A DNA stretch of 64,000 bases from Odontocerum albicorne (GCA_949825065.1 OX463846.1:1691778-1755777); one strand, 5' to 3'; positions 50,530-62,939 are shown, counted from the first letter of the stretch. A program made the numbers and translations. Notes: generated from the sequence alone by a model not told the origin.

Positions 50530-51303
50530 AGTCAACCCGCATACTTACTTAAGGTTGAAGTAAGCTGGAATTAGCATGGTTTATATACTACGAGTACTTT
50601 TTGGCAATGGTCAGTCTGCACACTTGCTTAAAGTCGACAGTGAATTGGCTTTAGCATGGCTTAAGTACTACATTTTGGCCGTTGTCAGTCCGCACACTTG
50701 CTTAAAGTCTACAGTGAATTGGCTTTAGCATGGCTTAAGTACTACATTTTGGCCGTTGTCAGTTCGCACACTTGCTTAAAGTCGACAGTGAATTGGCTTT
50801 AGTATGGCTTAAGTACTACATTTTGGCAGTGGTCAGTCCGCACACTTGCTTAAAGTCGACAGGGAATTGACTTTAGCATGGATTAAGTACTACATTTTGG
50901 CAGTGGTCAGTCCGCACTTGTTTAAAGTCGACAGTGAATTGGCTTTAGCATGGCTTTAGTACTACATTTTGGCAGTGGTCAGTCCGCACACTTGCTTAAA
51001 GTCGACAGTGAATTGGCTTTAGCATGGCTTAAGTACTACATTTTGGCAGTGGTCAGTCCGCACACTTGCTTAAAGTCGACAGTGAATTGGCTTTAGCATG
51101 GCTTAAGTACTACATTTTGGCTGTTGTCAGTTCGCACACTTGCAAAGTCGACAGTGAATTGGCTTTAGCATGGCTTAAGTACTACATTTTGGCCGTTGTC
51201 AGTTCGCACACTGGCTTAAAGTCGACAGTGAATTGGCTTTAGCATGGCTTAAGTACTACATTTTGGCCGTGATCAGTTCGCACACTTGCTTAAAGTCGAC
51301 AGA
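50530..51303. repeat. minisatellite, 74-bp unit, about 10-11 copies
   Basis: The unit contains CGCACACTTGCTTAAAGTCG, then ACAGTGAATTGGCTTTAGCA and TACTACATTTTGGC. The first copy (50536-50608) is diverged and the later ones are 95% or more alike by eye. No coding potential. Confidence 0.95.
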
Positions 51304-51339
51304 GATTTAAAAAACGAGAAACGATAACGTGTATATTAT

Positions 51340-52300
51340 AAGAAAGTTTATATATACGATTACATACCGTCACGCCATTTTCCTACCGGGTAGGCAGAGA
51401 GGACAGAGCGCCAGAATTTTCTATCTCGACACACATCTTTAGCCTATTCTACGTCCATACAATACGATTTCTCTGGCTTTCTTCTACTTTTCCTTCTTTC
51501 AGAATGTTATTCACTTAATCCAACCACACTTTCCTTGGTATTTCGATCACGAACCTTCCATACACATTTGGACTATTTTTCTGTTTTGTTAAGACTTTCT
51601 TCGTTCATTCATTCCACATGCTACAACAATCTCAGCATGCTCTTTTTCATCTTGTTATATTGTATTGTATTACACTTTCGTTGTACACAGTACAAACTTG
51701 TTGGTTTATTTCATGCGGCAATATCTTCCAACCAATCACAAATATGTTAAAGTGGCCTTTAGTGAAAACCAAACTAGAATAATATAAATCTAGATTTCAA
51801 CGGGAATCTAACTCGTAACCTCCGGGTTGGGAGAAAAGCATCTTACCAACTAGCCCACGGAGGTCGCCATCTTACTTAACACATCAGACTTAAGTTCACA
51901 TTCATCATTTATCACTTCATTCAGTATTCTGTCATACAGTGTCACTTCATGTATTATTTTCATTGCACCCATTCCAACATCATTTATTCGGCTCCTCTCA
52001 ATCTTTTTCCACGACCATGTTTCGTTCCCATAAATCAAAGTTGACACCAAAATACTATTGTCAACTATCATCTTTGTAGATTTTGATACGGGCCAGTTCG
52101 AGTATATATGTATTAGTGCCCCATTGACTTAGTTTCCTATCGCTACACGCCGTTCAAAATCCCTCTTAACACTTCCATCATCTAAGAAAATACTATCTGT
52201 ATAGAATTCCTCAACTTCCTCCCATCTTTCATTTTTCATCCATATGTCACATTTACTTTTCTTTTCACAAGAAAGTTTATATTTCTCCTCAAATAATGCA
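51340..52300 (-). mobile_element. LINE fragment interrupted by a SINE
   Basis: The minus strand at 52071-51850 reads DNSILVSTLIYGNETWSWKK, then MGAMKIIHEVTLYDRILNEV, the C-terminal region of the same LINE family as 40495-40980. The SINE at 51686-51868 interrupts it, and 51350-51660 holds the rest of the 3' region. Confidence 0.7.
51686..51868 (-). mobile_element. tRNA-derived SINE
   Basis: The head is at the right (inverse of GGCGACCTCCGTGGGCTAGT at 51868) and the tail at the left, where the GGCAATATCTTCCAACCAA segment is the tail shared with the LINE at 46250. Confidence 0.8.
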
Positions 52301-52354
52301 TATTTATACTTTTTTTTTGCATAACCGGTTAACTAGTTTTTTTGGATGTAAAAA

Positions 52355-52795
52355 TAACCGAATACCTGTTAATTGGAAGCCCTAGTTACGTTATTTTGAT
52401 TATACTTACGTTATTTGGAAGCCCTAGTTACGTTGTTTTGATTATACTTACATTATTTGGAAGCCCTAGTTTCGTTGTTTTGATTATACTTACGTTATTT
52501 GGAAGCCCTAGTTACGTTGTTTTGATTATACTTACGTTGTTTGGAAGCCCTAGTTACGTTGTTTTGATTATAATTACGTTATTTGAAAGCCCTAGTTACG
52601 TTGTATTGATTATACTTACGTTATTTGGAAGCCCTAGTTACGTTGTTTTGATTATACTTACGTTATTTGGAAGCCCTAGTTACGTTGTTTTGATTATACA
52701 TACGTTATTTGGAAGCCCTAGTTACGTTGTTTTGATTATACTTACGTTATTTGAAAGCCCTAGTTAAGTTTTTTTACTATACTTACGTTATTTAC
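52355..52795. repeat. minisatellite, 42-bp unit, 10 copies
   Basis: Unit GGAAGCCCTAGTTACGTTGT plus TTTGATTATACTTACGTTATTT. Because 42 is a multiple of three, the plus strand stays open for 141 codons as a periodic LFGSPSYVVLIILT repeat. No promoter, homologue or independent support for a protein was seen. Confidence 0.95.
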
Positions 52796-52799
52796 AGCG

Positions 52800-53760
52800 A
52801 CTGTGAATTATTTAAAAGTGATTTATGTTTTTTTTAGGTAGTTTAAAGTTTTAAATTAATATTTATTATATAGACGGCGTTGGTATTGGCTTCCTCTGGT
52901 TTTAAAATTTTGAAATGTCATCCCCAAACACAACATAATGCGTCACATTAATTACATGATAATTCTTGTACATCGCTACGCGTATTTTTTTCTTCTCGTT
53001 TTGCATCTAAAATAAGTTTTACGAAGATAACCTTTACCATTGGCCGGATAGTTTTCAAAGAATTCTGATTTTCATGGAAGGTTTACTAAAATTATTTCAC
53101 CGAAGCAAATATTAAAAACATGCAATGAAATATAGTGTATTTGTTAATATTTTTTTATAATTTAGTAAAGTATAGTAATTCTGTCATCATTCGCCATTTT
53201 GCAGAGCTACATCACACTCCTTATGATACACATTTACTGAGTTTTAATTTTCATCTTGTGCTCAGTAAATACCTTGCAAGTTCTGCAGGGTATTTCTTTT
53301 ATGTCAGTTGATGAAATGCACATAAACAGTTTATGCACTTTGTTTGATAGCCTATTTGGAAGATCTTGCAAATTTGTTTTTTTATTTAGACCCGGAGACT
53401 GTAGTAAGTTTCCATATTCATATTTCAAAATCTTCAAGATGACGTGACATCAGAATAATGCGTATTTCATTGTTTACATTTTCTTTGTTAAACACCAGAA
53501 ATAATAAATCAGGATACTATCGTTTAAAGGTTGAATTATTTGCGAGAATATTTGGCACATATCTTAAAAGCTCGGTTAGACTTTTGCTTGATAAAATACA
53601 TATCAACACATATTAAAACACATTTTTCAACAACCAAACAACCTTTTTGAAGGATCTTGCAACTTCATTATTCTACTTGTAGACGGAGGCTGTAGTTGGT
53701 TACCGGATTCATTAATCAAAACCCCTGCATTGTACATTGATGATGACGCGATGTTAGAAT
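52800..53760. other. unassigned region with a diverged internal duplication
   Basis: Segments near 53340-53430 and 53640-53730 share GGAAGATCTTGCAA / GAAGGATCTTGCAA, followed by TTTA-GAC(C/G)-GGAG-CTGTAGT. A minus-strand frame (53437-53234) reads NLQDLPNRLSNKVHKLFMCI. I do not recognise it. Confidence 0.3.
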
Positions 53761-53761
53761 T

Positions 53762-54850
53762 GCTACTTCTTCATAGTGTCATGTCAAGTCCCCCCAACGT
53801 TAACTATCACCTGAAAGTAAGCATTTTTGGCCCCGGCAGCCTGAAAAAAATCCCCAACGCTCCTTATACCAGTCCAATCACGTATATTGCGGATCCAGGA
53901 GATTTGCCTCCAGCCAACACCTCTTCGACCCTCTATTTTGCCTTGGATAATCAGGTACAGTAATTTGTACTTTTCTCCTCTCAGTACATGACTCAAATAG
54001 GACACCTTTCGGATTTTAATATTAGTCAGCAACTTAAGCTCTTTGAAGAACCCTTGTGTTGCTGACAATATCCGTCCAGTTTATCCGTAGCATTCTCCGG
54101 TGTATCCACATTTCGAATGCTTCCAGTCGGTTCATACTACTAACTTTAAGGGTCCATGATTCCATTCCATTCAATAACACTGACCAAACGTAGCATTTGA
54201 CTAACCGCTGTAGAAGTTTCAAGTTTAGATTATCATCGCAGAATACGCTTTTCATTTTATTAAAAGCCGCACGAGATGTTTTAATTCTGCACTTGATTTC
54301 GGTTTCTGCGTTGAGGTTTTCCACTAAGATACTTCCTAGGTATTTAATTTTTTTCCACTCTCTCTATATCAGCACTGTTCAATGTAAGACGTGCTCCTGC
54401 GTGATCCTGCTGGCCAAACACCATGAACTTAGTTTTACTCACGTTCATGTTCAGTCCCAGCCTCACACCGGCTTTATTAATTGTATCTATAAGCGTTTGA
54501 AGGTCGTCAATACTGTCTGCCATAACAACCATATAATCTGCGTACCTGATGTTATTGACGTATACACCATTCACCTTGACCACCAGATTCAAATTATAGA
54601 GTGCTTCCTTGAAAACTATATCAGAGTATAGATTGAGTAACATAGGTGATAAAATACAACCTTGTCGGACTCCACGTTGAATTGGTATTATACCTTTTGA
54701 TTTGTTATTTTCCAATTTAATGACAGCTTCTTGGTTCTAGTACAGGTTTTTTCGAATAATATTTATACCCCGTTCCTGAAGCATCTTAACAAGGTCTGCG
54801 TGTTTCACTCCTGCATATTTGAATTTCTTCATATTTTTATTGTCTAGGGC
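53762..54850 (-). mobile_element. LINE 3' half (RTE-like), reverse transcriptase defective
   Basis: The minus strand runs KKFKYAGVKHADLVKMLQER (54840), IPIQRGVRQGCILSPMLLNL, NNIRYADYMVVMADSIDDLQ, then GLNMNVSKTKFMVFGQQD. After frameshifts come LVKCYVWSVLLNGMESWTLK, WIHRRMLRINWTD and QGKIEGRRGVGWRQISWIRN. It ends with a GAAGAAG tail at 53775. The catalytic YADD is YADY, so the enzyme is dead. A 5'-truncated sister copy is at 62940-63147. Confidence 0.9.
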
Positions 54851-54965
54851 AGCGGTCGGCAACCTTTATGCACTGAAGTGCCACTTTTCAATTTTTTTAA
54901 AGTATCGGACACTCCGTATGCCACTGACAGACCCATGAAACTTTTATGGGAGGGAGAGAGGGGGG
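54851..54965. repeat. hAT-type terminal repeat fragment
   Basis: It begins CAGCGGTCGGCAACC, the characteristic start of many hAT elements, followed by TGCACTGAAGTGCCAC. The partner end was not found, so this is a remnant. Confidence 0.5.
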
Positions 54966-55079
54966 AGGGTTAAAACAAAAATCTTTATTTAAGATATTGA
55001 ATATTTATTTAATTACTATTATTCTATTACTTCATTATGGTTATAAGATTGAATGAAGAAATACCAATAAAACAAATAT

Positions 55080-55225
55080 ACAGTGCAAATGTGAGAGGAA
55101 AGTGTGGTAATGGAAGAAAAAGGAAATTATGACTGGATCAAGTGAATAATATCATACAAGTTGTACGAGAAGGTGTGTGGATAAAGAAGAGGTGAAAATG
55201 TGTGTCGCGATAGAAATGGCTGGCG
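55080..55225 (+). mobile_element. LINE 3' fragment
   Basis: Codons resembling GNGRKRK then LDQVNNI and later KCVSR match the 'GRGRPRK.WLDQV..I....' tail of the family at 40495-40980, with several stops. Confidence 0.45.
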
Positions 55226-55336
55226 CTCTATTTTTTTTTGCCGTGTAGGGGGGATCCTAACGGTCAGTTTGTTTGGTCCCGCGTGTTTGTGGGCCATTTT
55301 GTTCAGTCACAGTAAATTCTTCCGATGGAGAGGTTG

Positions 55337-55528
55337 ACGACCTCCGTGGCCTGGTGGTAAGACAGTTGTCTGCCGATCCGGAGGTTGCGGGTTCGATCCC
55401 CGCTGGAACCCAGATTTTTTTAAATAAGGTTCCAGTCTGGTTAAAACTTAGGGCCTATAAAAACATATTTCTGGTTGGTTGGAAGAGATTGCCACATGGC
55501 AATAGACTCGCCAAGTAAAAAAAAAAAA
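55337..55528 (+). mobile_element. tRNA-derived SINE
   Basis: Best preserved copy: box A GGCCTGGTGGTAAG, box B GCGGGTTCGATCCCC, body with GGGCCTATAAAAACATATTT, tail GGTTGGAAGAGATTGCCACA and poly-A. It lies against the truncated left end of the mariner that follows. Confidence 0.9.
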
Positions 55529-56277
55529 GAGGTCGTCTCACGCTCCCGCCAACTCTCGTCCGTGCGAGACCCGCGCGGTCATCGGTTTTTTGACTTTGCA
55601 GAACAATACCGCCGCGAATATCCATCGGAAGCTCGTGGAAGTTTATGGTAGTGATGTGATGAGTCGACAACATGTCACGAAGTGGGTTAGGTTGTTCAGA
55701 GAAGGCCGTACTGATACTCACGACGAGACAAGGCAGTGATTTCTGATGAACTTCTGCAAAAAAATTAGGAACAAGTGCGAAATGACCGCCGTGTGACGCT
55801 TGACGACCTTCACGAAGAATTTTCTGACATTTCTCGAAGTTTCCTTGGTAGTATTGTGTCGGGAAAACTTGGCTACAAGAAGTTGTGTGCGAGATGGGTG
55901 CCCAGAATTCTCACACCGGAGCACTGTCAAAATCGCGTGACCACCGCGCGTGAATTTTTGGATCGTTTTGCACAGGACGGAGAAGCTTTTCTGGACTCTG
56001 TCGTGACAGAGGATGAGACGTGGGTGTGTCACTACACCCCAACAATTTTCCAACGATCAGAAGGTCGAGGAAGCTATGAATAAGTGCTGCCGGCGGAGGT
56101 CTATGACACTGGCATACAAAAGCTGGTGCCCCAACTACAGAAATGTCTCGATCTCAATGGCGATTACGTTGAAAAATAGTTTAAAATATTTGTAAAATAT
56201 CCTGTGAATTTCAATGAAATACAACCAATTTTCGATCTTACATAAATGTTGTAACCTTACTTTCTGGATGACCCTCG
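55529..56277 (+). mobile_element. mariner element F, 5' truncated and internally deleted
   Basis: Transposase codons run NTAANIHRKLVEVYGSDVMS, QHVTKWVRLFREGRTDTHDE, then [40 protein letters not shown] and EDETWVCHYTP (first catalytic Asp). They then jump to YDTGIQKLVPQLQKCLDLNG and DYVEK. The second and third catalytic Asp are deleted. The right terminal repeat, ending TTTCTGGATGACCCTCG next to TA, is intact; the left one is missing beyond the SINE. Confidence 0.88.
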
Positions 56278-56887
56278 TATATTTGGATGTGTTTAATGAA
56301 AAAAAAATGGTGCGAAGTATTTGAAAAAAAAAAAAAAAAAGCGGTGTCAACCAATTTTTCGAGCATATTTTAAATAACATCGCGTCGTTGCTATCTCGTC
56401 TCAAATATTTTTGGCAATACTGGACAAAAATAAAATATATTTTTGTGAAATTTTATATTTTCTTTGTAAACAAGATATATCGACAAGATATTTTTATACG
56501 AGCTATAACCGTTATTTATTGATTTTTTTAACACTTGCCTTACTGTGCTAAAAAATTCCGCCAGCCACGGTGATCCAGTGAAATATGTTTATTTTAAATT
56601 AAAATTATGCAAAGTCTGCTAGGTTATTTTTTGTAATTAGCTATAAAAATCATTTTATTATGTATCACAGGGTGGCAAGTGTTAATAATAGGAATCCATC
56701 CATATTAGAATCATTTGTACGTTCAAATTCATGTTACTTCTGCAATAAATAAGAACCAGTACGAGTATAATAAAAAACACATAAAAAATATCCAACTTAA
56801 AACGATGTTAACCTTCAAGTGATTAATAAAAAAACGAGCAGTCGATATAATTGTTGTATATTTGAAAAATAAATAAAAAAACTCGTA

Positions 56888-57809
56888 TTACCTTGATCAA
56901 AAAGTTTTAGAACCAGCCACCGTGAGGCGCTGTCAGTCACCCCATTGGAATTCTTTTTTGTTAGGTTACCACATCTGTCATTGACACTTCCCTCCAAATT
57001 TCAGCGTCATAGATTGACATTTGTAAAAGTTACGCTGTACTGAGTACATCTACTTTTGTGCGTGTTTTCGATTTTTACAAGTTTGAAAATGGTATCAACT
57101 GCGCATCAACGAGTTTGTATTAAATTTTGTGTGAAAAACGGATGTAACGATCCGCAGACCTTGGAAATGTTGGAAAAGTGATTTTTGGTGGCACGAACGC
57201 TTCAGAAGTGGTCGTGAGTCGGTCGAGGATGACGAACGCAGTGGCAGTCGAAAACCGATGAAAACATCGATAAAATCAAAGAAATGTTGGCCGAAAACCG
57301 CAAATTGTCCATCAAAGAGCTGGCAGAGGACTTGAACATCGCTTATGGATCCGCTCAAGACATTTTGGTTAGTGATTTGGGCCTCAGACGTGTCGCTGCA
57401 AAACTGGTTCCGAAATACCTCAATTTCATTAAAAAAAAAGACCGCGTTGAAATCGCGAAATACATGATTTCCATGAGTTTTTGACCAAAAACAACACGAC
57501 TACTATCCAGCAGCCTTTGAATTCACCTGATCTGGCTCCCTGCGACTTTTTCCTGTTCAACCGACTTTAAAAACCGCTTCGCGGAACGCGTTACATCACC
57601 CGAGAGGATGTCACGAAAAATTCGAAGACGGCTCTGATGGACATACCGAAAATTGAGTACCAACATTGTTTCGAGTAATGAATCAAGCGCTGGTGTAAGT
57701 GCGTTGCAGTCGATGGGGAGTTCTTTGAAGGGGACCATATCGATTTTAATTAATAAACTTGTATTTTCGATTTTATGTTTTATGTCCTAAAACTTTTTGA
57801 TCAAGGTAG
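56888..57809 (+). mobile_element. mariner element E', sister of 41517-42449
   Basis: Terminal repeats TTACCTTGATCAAAAAGTTT and inverse are flanked by TA. It begins MVSTAHQRVCIKFCVKNG (57089) and reads MLAENRKLSIKELAEDLNIA and GSAQDILVSDLGLRRVAAKL. It then jumps after MISMSF to SPDLAPCDFFLFN, as in the sister copy, and has several extra stops. Sharing the same main deletion suggests that both come from one defective parent. Confidence 0.9.
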
Positions 57810-58251
57810 TATATCGAAACTAAAGTTACGAACAGGTTTATGGAATCCGCAAAAAAACCGACTACGACTCGAGAATTTTTTAGTTTGTACCTCGACTCCG
57901 GTTTGTTTTAAATTAATGTAGTATGTTACATACATTGCTAACCATATATTATACTTAATTATGAAAATAGGTTTTTTATAAATATCATAATATCTATGGT
58001 GATTCCTTATCACATTACACGCTATTTGTACTAGATTGTACATAGTTCATAATTTCATAATGTCATTTACGAGTATGTGAGCGATACATTTTTAAAAATG
58101 TTAAAAAATTTAAGTCCGATTCGATTTTAGGAAAGTATTACCCGATTTCGAATCTGATTTCGACTTCTCACAAGAAAGTAACCGACTCGGACTCTACAGT
58201 CTTGGATTAAACTTTAAAAATTGAACAGTCGAGAATGTTATAAGTGGAAAA

Positions 58252-58404
58252 TAAATAAAGTAGTCATCTGTTGCCTGACTAATCCACCTACAGTATTAGC
58301 AAGAAGGATCAAGGTCTGAGTGAATGTGATGGAATGCAAGTAACTTGAACGAACTGACGTCTACTAGCTAAATAATTCGTTGTAAAAATTGTTATCTAGT
58401 TATA
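58252..58404 (+). repeat. interspersed repeat, one arm of an inverted pair with 63852-63990
   Basis: TAATCCACCTACAGTATTAG, CAAGGTCTGAGTGAATGTGA and TAGCTAAATAATTCG recur inverted at 63852-63990 (about 140 bp, 80% or more alike by eye). Neither copy codes for protein. The TIR element at 58409 starts within a few bases of this copy's end. Confidence 0.7.
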
Positions 58405-58408
58405 AGTC

Positions 58409-58964
58409 AAGAGTCTTTCAAATTGAGAAGTTTTTTTAAATTCTAATCCTTGAATAAAACTCACAATTTGTTTTGATTACAAAAAACTTTTTATTGGAAA
58501 TTAAAGTATAATGTATGACATTTAAACACAAAAAAAACAATATCCGCAAAACGTCCACCTCTTGCAGCTCCACAGATGTCCACTCTTTTGTCAAAATTTT
58601 CGATGACATTTTGGCATAATTACGGTTCTAACTCACCAATAACGCGAATAATTTCGTCCTTCAGCTCAGAAATTGATCGGGGGTCATTTTTATAGACCTG
58701 ACCCTTTGGATCTTTTCACGTAACTCCAGAGAAAATAGTCCAACGGTGTCAGATCACACGATCTTGGTGGCCAATTAACATCACCGTTTCCGGAGATTAC
58801 AATACATAAAATAATTCAACAATTGGAAAACGGTGTATTGTATGCGACTCCATTTTTATAAATGTCATATATTACACTTCTCAAATGTCAAAAGACCCTG
58901 GCGAGTTTGCGACGCCATCTGTGTTTTATCCAAGAATTAAAAGAACCACTCAATTTTAAAGATC
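58409..58964 (-). mobile_element. DDE transposon derivative (IS630-like, distant from mariner)
   Basis: Inverted ends of about 30 bp share TCTTT-AAATTGAG--GTT-TTTTAA. On the minus strand 58800-58500 reads WPPRSCDLTPLDYFLWSYVK, then after a deletion SISELKDEIIRVIGELEP, LCQNVIENFDKRVDI and GGRFADIVF. This is the C-terminal part of a transposase family common in insect genomes, with PRSxDLTPLDYFLW carrying a catalytic Asp. The N-terminal two thirds are gone. Confidence 0.7.
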
Positions 58965-59438
58965 CTTTATTATGTAGGTATTAAATATTTCTAATAAATT
59001 ATATATTAAGATTATTAATATTATATATAACTTTGAAAAAATAAAACTACAATAATAAATAAAGAAATAAAATAGATCGAAACTTGAGTCACGAGCAACA
59101 TTGAATTTGTGAAAATTACAAAGAAATATTTTCGAATAAACATATTGGATAACCTTGATTTATCGAAATGTCCGAAAATGATGAATGCAGAGTTCAACGA
59201 TCTTAGGGTGTTATCATCTGAAATGATGTCCGAGTAATGATCTTATGGTGTTATCATCTGGAATAATGTCCGCGTAATGACAGCGTCTCTCGTGTCCTAG
59301 AATTAAATCTGCGATGTTTGCGCTTTTCAAACGACGTTTATCTCCTTTTAACCCCATTATGTGGCTATTTCGTTAGACTTGATAACACAAATGTAAAGTC
59401 TTGATAACTGGTTATTATTGATTTACAATTATTCAAAA

Positions 59439-59548
59439 CTTCTTCTTCTTCTTCTTCATTGTGAGTTCAATGCTGATTCTTGTGGTCCTCTGCTATGTAT
59501 CGAACTCGGTGTAACACCTGTCTCCATCCCTTCCTAGACCGATCTTGG
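59439..59548 (-). mobile_element. LINE 3' end with (GAA)n tail
   Basis: The plus-strand CTT run at 59439-59457 is the tail. The minus strand upstream reads DRSRKGWRQVLHRVRYIAED then HKNQH and stop, a LINE C-terminus of the AAGAAG-tailed group. Confidence 0.55.
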
Positions 59549-59648
59549 ACCATATTTATTTATTTCATACTTCATTGTAAAACGATCTGGCGGGCTTATT
59601 GACAGGTGGAAATCTCTTCCAATCAATCAGACAAAAGAAAATAAAGTA

Positions 59649-60602
59649 CTATGCGTATCCAGAAACTAAGTGTACTGAGGCTCTCACGACCGGATGGATT
59701 TTATTTTCGACATGTTGACTACACTTCCGTGTAGCCTGACCCTTCCCCTCCACAACGAGACCGATTCGAGGTCAGTACGTTGAGAAGTGTCGACGCGACA
59801 ACACGTTTTGTGAAAAATGTCAATCCAGTCTCCCGCCAAGTGCGAAATACGCGGCGTCATCCGTTATCTCGTTAGGAAGGGAAAACCTCCGGTTGAGGTT
59901 TATAATGAGGTTAAAACTGCATATGGTGATAAAGCTATGAATCGTACGAGTGTGTACAAGTGGTGTCGCGAGTTTAAAAACGGTCACGTCACACCTCTTC
60001 ACCCTCCGCCAAAAAGTTCAAAACCACAATTTCAGCCAAGAAAATCATGGCATCCGTGTTTTGGGACTGTCAAGGCATAATTTTAATTGAATATATGCCT
60101 CAAGGGGAGACCATCAACTCTGCAAGATACTGTGAGAAAAAAATTGCGGAGGGCGATTCAGAACAAGAGGAGAGGCATGCTAACAAAAGGAGTCTGCCTG
60201 CTGCACGACAATGCCAGACCACACACGGCCAACGCCACGAAGGAACTGCTCGCCTCGTTTAAATGGGATGTCCTGAACCATCCCGCGCATTCCCCTGACC
60301 TAGCACCTTCAGATTACTATCTCTTTACCTCCCTGAAGCTGCACATGGGTGGAAAAAGGTTTTCAACCGACGAGGAGGTAAAGGAGGAGGTGGAGAAGTG
60401 GACGGAGGGGTCGGCGGGAAACTAATTTGAGGAAGGCATCAAAAAGTTGATACCCCGCTTCACCACCTGCATTGAGAGGAATGGCGACTATGTCGAAAAA
60501 TAGCTTACATATGTACTACGGTAACCACGTAATTTTTTTGTTTAAATAAAAAAAATTGTAACCTACAAAAATTCAGTACACTTACTTTCTTGATATGCCT
60601 CG
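59649..60602 (+). mobile_element. mariner element A', sister of 990-1920
   Basis: Ends CTATGCGTATCCAGAAACTA and inverse are flanked by TA. The transposase starts MSIQSPAKCEIRGVIRYLVR (59817) and reads NRTSVYKWCREFKNGHVT. A deletion then joins this to PLHPPPKSSKPQFQPRKSWH, where the 'SARKIMASVFWD' region begins. LLHDNARPHTA (second Asp) and [12 protein letters not shown] (third Asp) survive in frame 60087-60425. The first catalytic motif is deleted. Confidence 0.92.
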
Positions 60603-60649
60603 TATGTTACATGGTCGCAAAAAAATATTCAAATAATTATTCCCCTTTA

Positions 60650-61150
60650 CAAATTCCTAACTCAATACACATACTAAAACAAAATGGATATAACTCAATC
60701 AAAGTAAAAAGGAAGGGATGGTGGAGAGAATTGAAATATCAGGAATGAAAAACTGACTTGATATTTGTCGTATTTTTTGAGTATTCTGTTGTAACTATTG
60801 TACGAGTAGTTTGTTTTATTTATTTAACACTTTTATTGCAAATACAATCTGGCGGGCTTATTGCTAGGTGGCAATCTATTCTAACCAACCAGACAAAAGT
60901 AAGTGAAGCAAGTTACACGGTCGAATAAATCATTCAAATGACTATCCATCCCCACGAAATCCATAAACACATACGTGAGCATATGCCCGTAAACCCCACA
61001 AAGACGGACAATCACCCGAACATTCCTTTTCATATAAAGTGAGATATCATCAATCAAAGAAAAGGAAGGGATGGTGGAGAGGAAAGGAAAAGAAAAAAAA
61101 ATCAGGAACGAAATACGTTATTTTACTGACTAGAAATTAAGAGTTAGAAA
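60650..61150 (-). mobile_element. LINE 3' untranslated fragments
   Basis: Two pieces (AAGGAAGGGATGGTGGAGAG at 60710 and 61065) and the tail segment CTGGCGGGCTTATTGCTAGG at 60850 match the LINE at 46250-46450. The sequence between them (60900-61040) is not recognised. Confidence 0.6.
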
Positions 61151-61154
61151 TTAT

Positions 61155-61776
61155 AACGTAAGAGAGAAATTAAGAATAGTTAATTTGAAACCGGCAAACC
61201 CTTTAATGCATCGGACAATAAGTATTTACGCTATCGTAAATCATAGTATAAATAGGCCAAAACCCGTACGATGGTTGTCGTCAAAGAAAGAATACGACAA
61301 TTGAATTTTGAATACAAGAGAGCGAGAGAGAAATACTTGGATTCTCTCCGAAAGTAATTCGAAATTTGAATCTCGGTGGGTCCGTGATACTGAACGAATT
61401 TTAAATACCTAGCTAACAATTTTTGAACCGGTGTAAAAGGGGACGATGTATAAATGATATACATAAAAATAAAATACATTTATGAATATATATTTTCATA
61501 AATGTAGAATTAGTTTTACTTCCGTGAATATTACACGGGTTGTAACTAGTTAAGATTGTTTTCGGTGCCGTATTCACGAACTGACCTGTTAAGAGCATTA
61601 CCACTCGCATACGGAATAACCTTGTTGAATGTATTTTCTGATATCGACTTCTTCCACATCTCGGTGGATACATTGAGGATTAAACTCTTTCAAAAACTTT
61701 CTAGATATAACTGAACTTTTAGGTCACGTCATATGGAAGCACGAGTAACAGTGCTCCTGTCGTCATTTAAAAAAAA
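61155..61776. other. intergenic, nothing recognised
   Basis: AT-rich sequence with no credible frame or shared repeat. Confidence 0.4.
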
Positions 61777-62280
61777 TATTTACACATCAAGAAATATACA
61801 CAATTTGCGAAAAAACTACAGTTAATTTAATTTGTATACATTTTTTTATGAATTTGGGTTTGTTGCTTTTCATTTGTCGTGTCCCCAGTAAACTAGGCTT
61901 TTGCCTGTATCTCACTGAGGACATATAGCATAAAAAAATAAATCAATATTTCTTTCCGATTTTGATTATATAAAACCCCGTTGCACATTCTCATCAACCT
62001 GACAAACAGTGACACTTTATTTATTTATTATTACACATGACAAGAAATATACATAATTTGTAAAAAAACAACAGGTTATTTAATTTGGACATACAATTTT
62101 AATGGATCTGGGTTTGTTGCCTTTCATTTGTCGTATCCCCAGTAAACTAGGCTTTTGCCTGTATCTCACTGAGGATATTTAGCATGAAAAAATAAATCGA
62201 TACTTCTTTCCGATTTTTGATTACACAAAAACAAAACCCCCGTTGCACGTTCTCATCAACCTGACAAACAGTGACACTCA
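61777..62280. repeat. two tandem copies of a ~250-bp repeat
   Basis: Both halves (61777-62022 and 62030-62280) contain CCAGTAAACTAGGCTTTTGC, CTGTATCTCACTGAGGA and CATCAACCTGACAAACAGTG. They differ at roughly one base in eight to ten, so the duplication is not recent. A TTATTTATTTATTATTA junction separates them. No protein. Confidence 0.85.
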
Positions 62281-62306
62281 ATTACAACTGAAAACATCAT
62301 GCGAAA

Positions 62307-62470
62307 TTAAACTCCTCACACATCATCACTCCAGAAAGACCAAAAATATTCATCCCACAATATACCGCACACAATCATAAGAATAAAAATAAAAAATATA
62401 CAGAAACACAAAAACAACAAAATTTAAAACAACAAGAAGAAACCCATACTGACGAGCCCACACAAATCTC
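62307..62470 (+). repeat. interspersed repeat, copy 2 of 3
   Basis: ATCATCACTCCAGAAAGACC, then CATCCCACAATATACCGCAC matches the 42459-42660 repeat, and another copy follows at 62765-62910. Confidence 0.5.
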
Positions 62471-62939
62471 TTCCATACGTCATTCGTCCTGAAAGCCCAA
62501 GTACTCAAAATCCTGTCGCAATAACAACCACGCTCCGATAGACTGTCTAAATGGTTTTCCTACCTTTACCTTTATTGAATTCAGCACGCCATTGTATGTC
62601 ATGGGAGCCAAATAAGCATATTGCCTTTGGGCAAAAGAGGTTTTAACTTTAGGGATGGTGAACATTTCATTAGTTGCCATGCGTGTCATGTGTCTCTGCT
62701 GAGTCTGCATCTTCCCTTTCTCTCGATGGTAATGTCAGAGAATGGATTTAAATTACATATGTATATATCACGCGAATCAAACCCCTTACACTTCATCACT
62801 CCAGACAGATCAAAACGTACATATCCCACAGTATATAATACATAACAATATCAACAAAAAAAAAAAAACACCACATTCAAGAGTTCACACGTATGTTCGT
62901 CATTATACTATATGTAGATTTTTTCCTTATTATTTAAAA

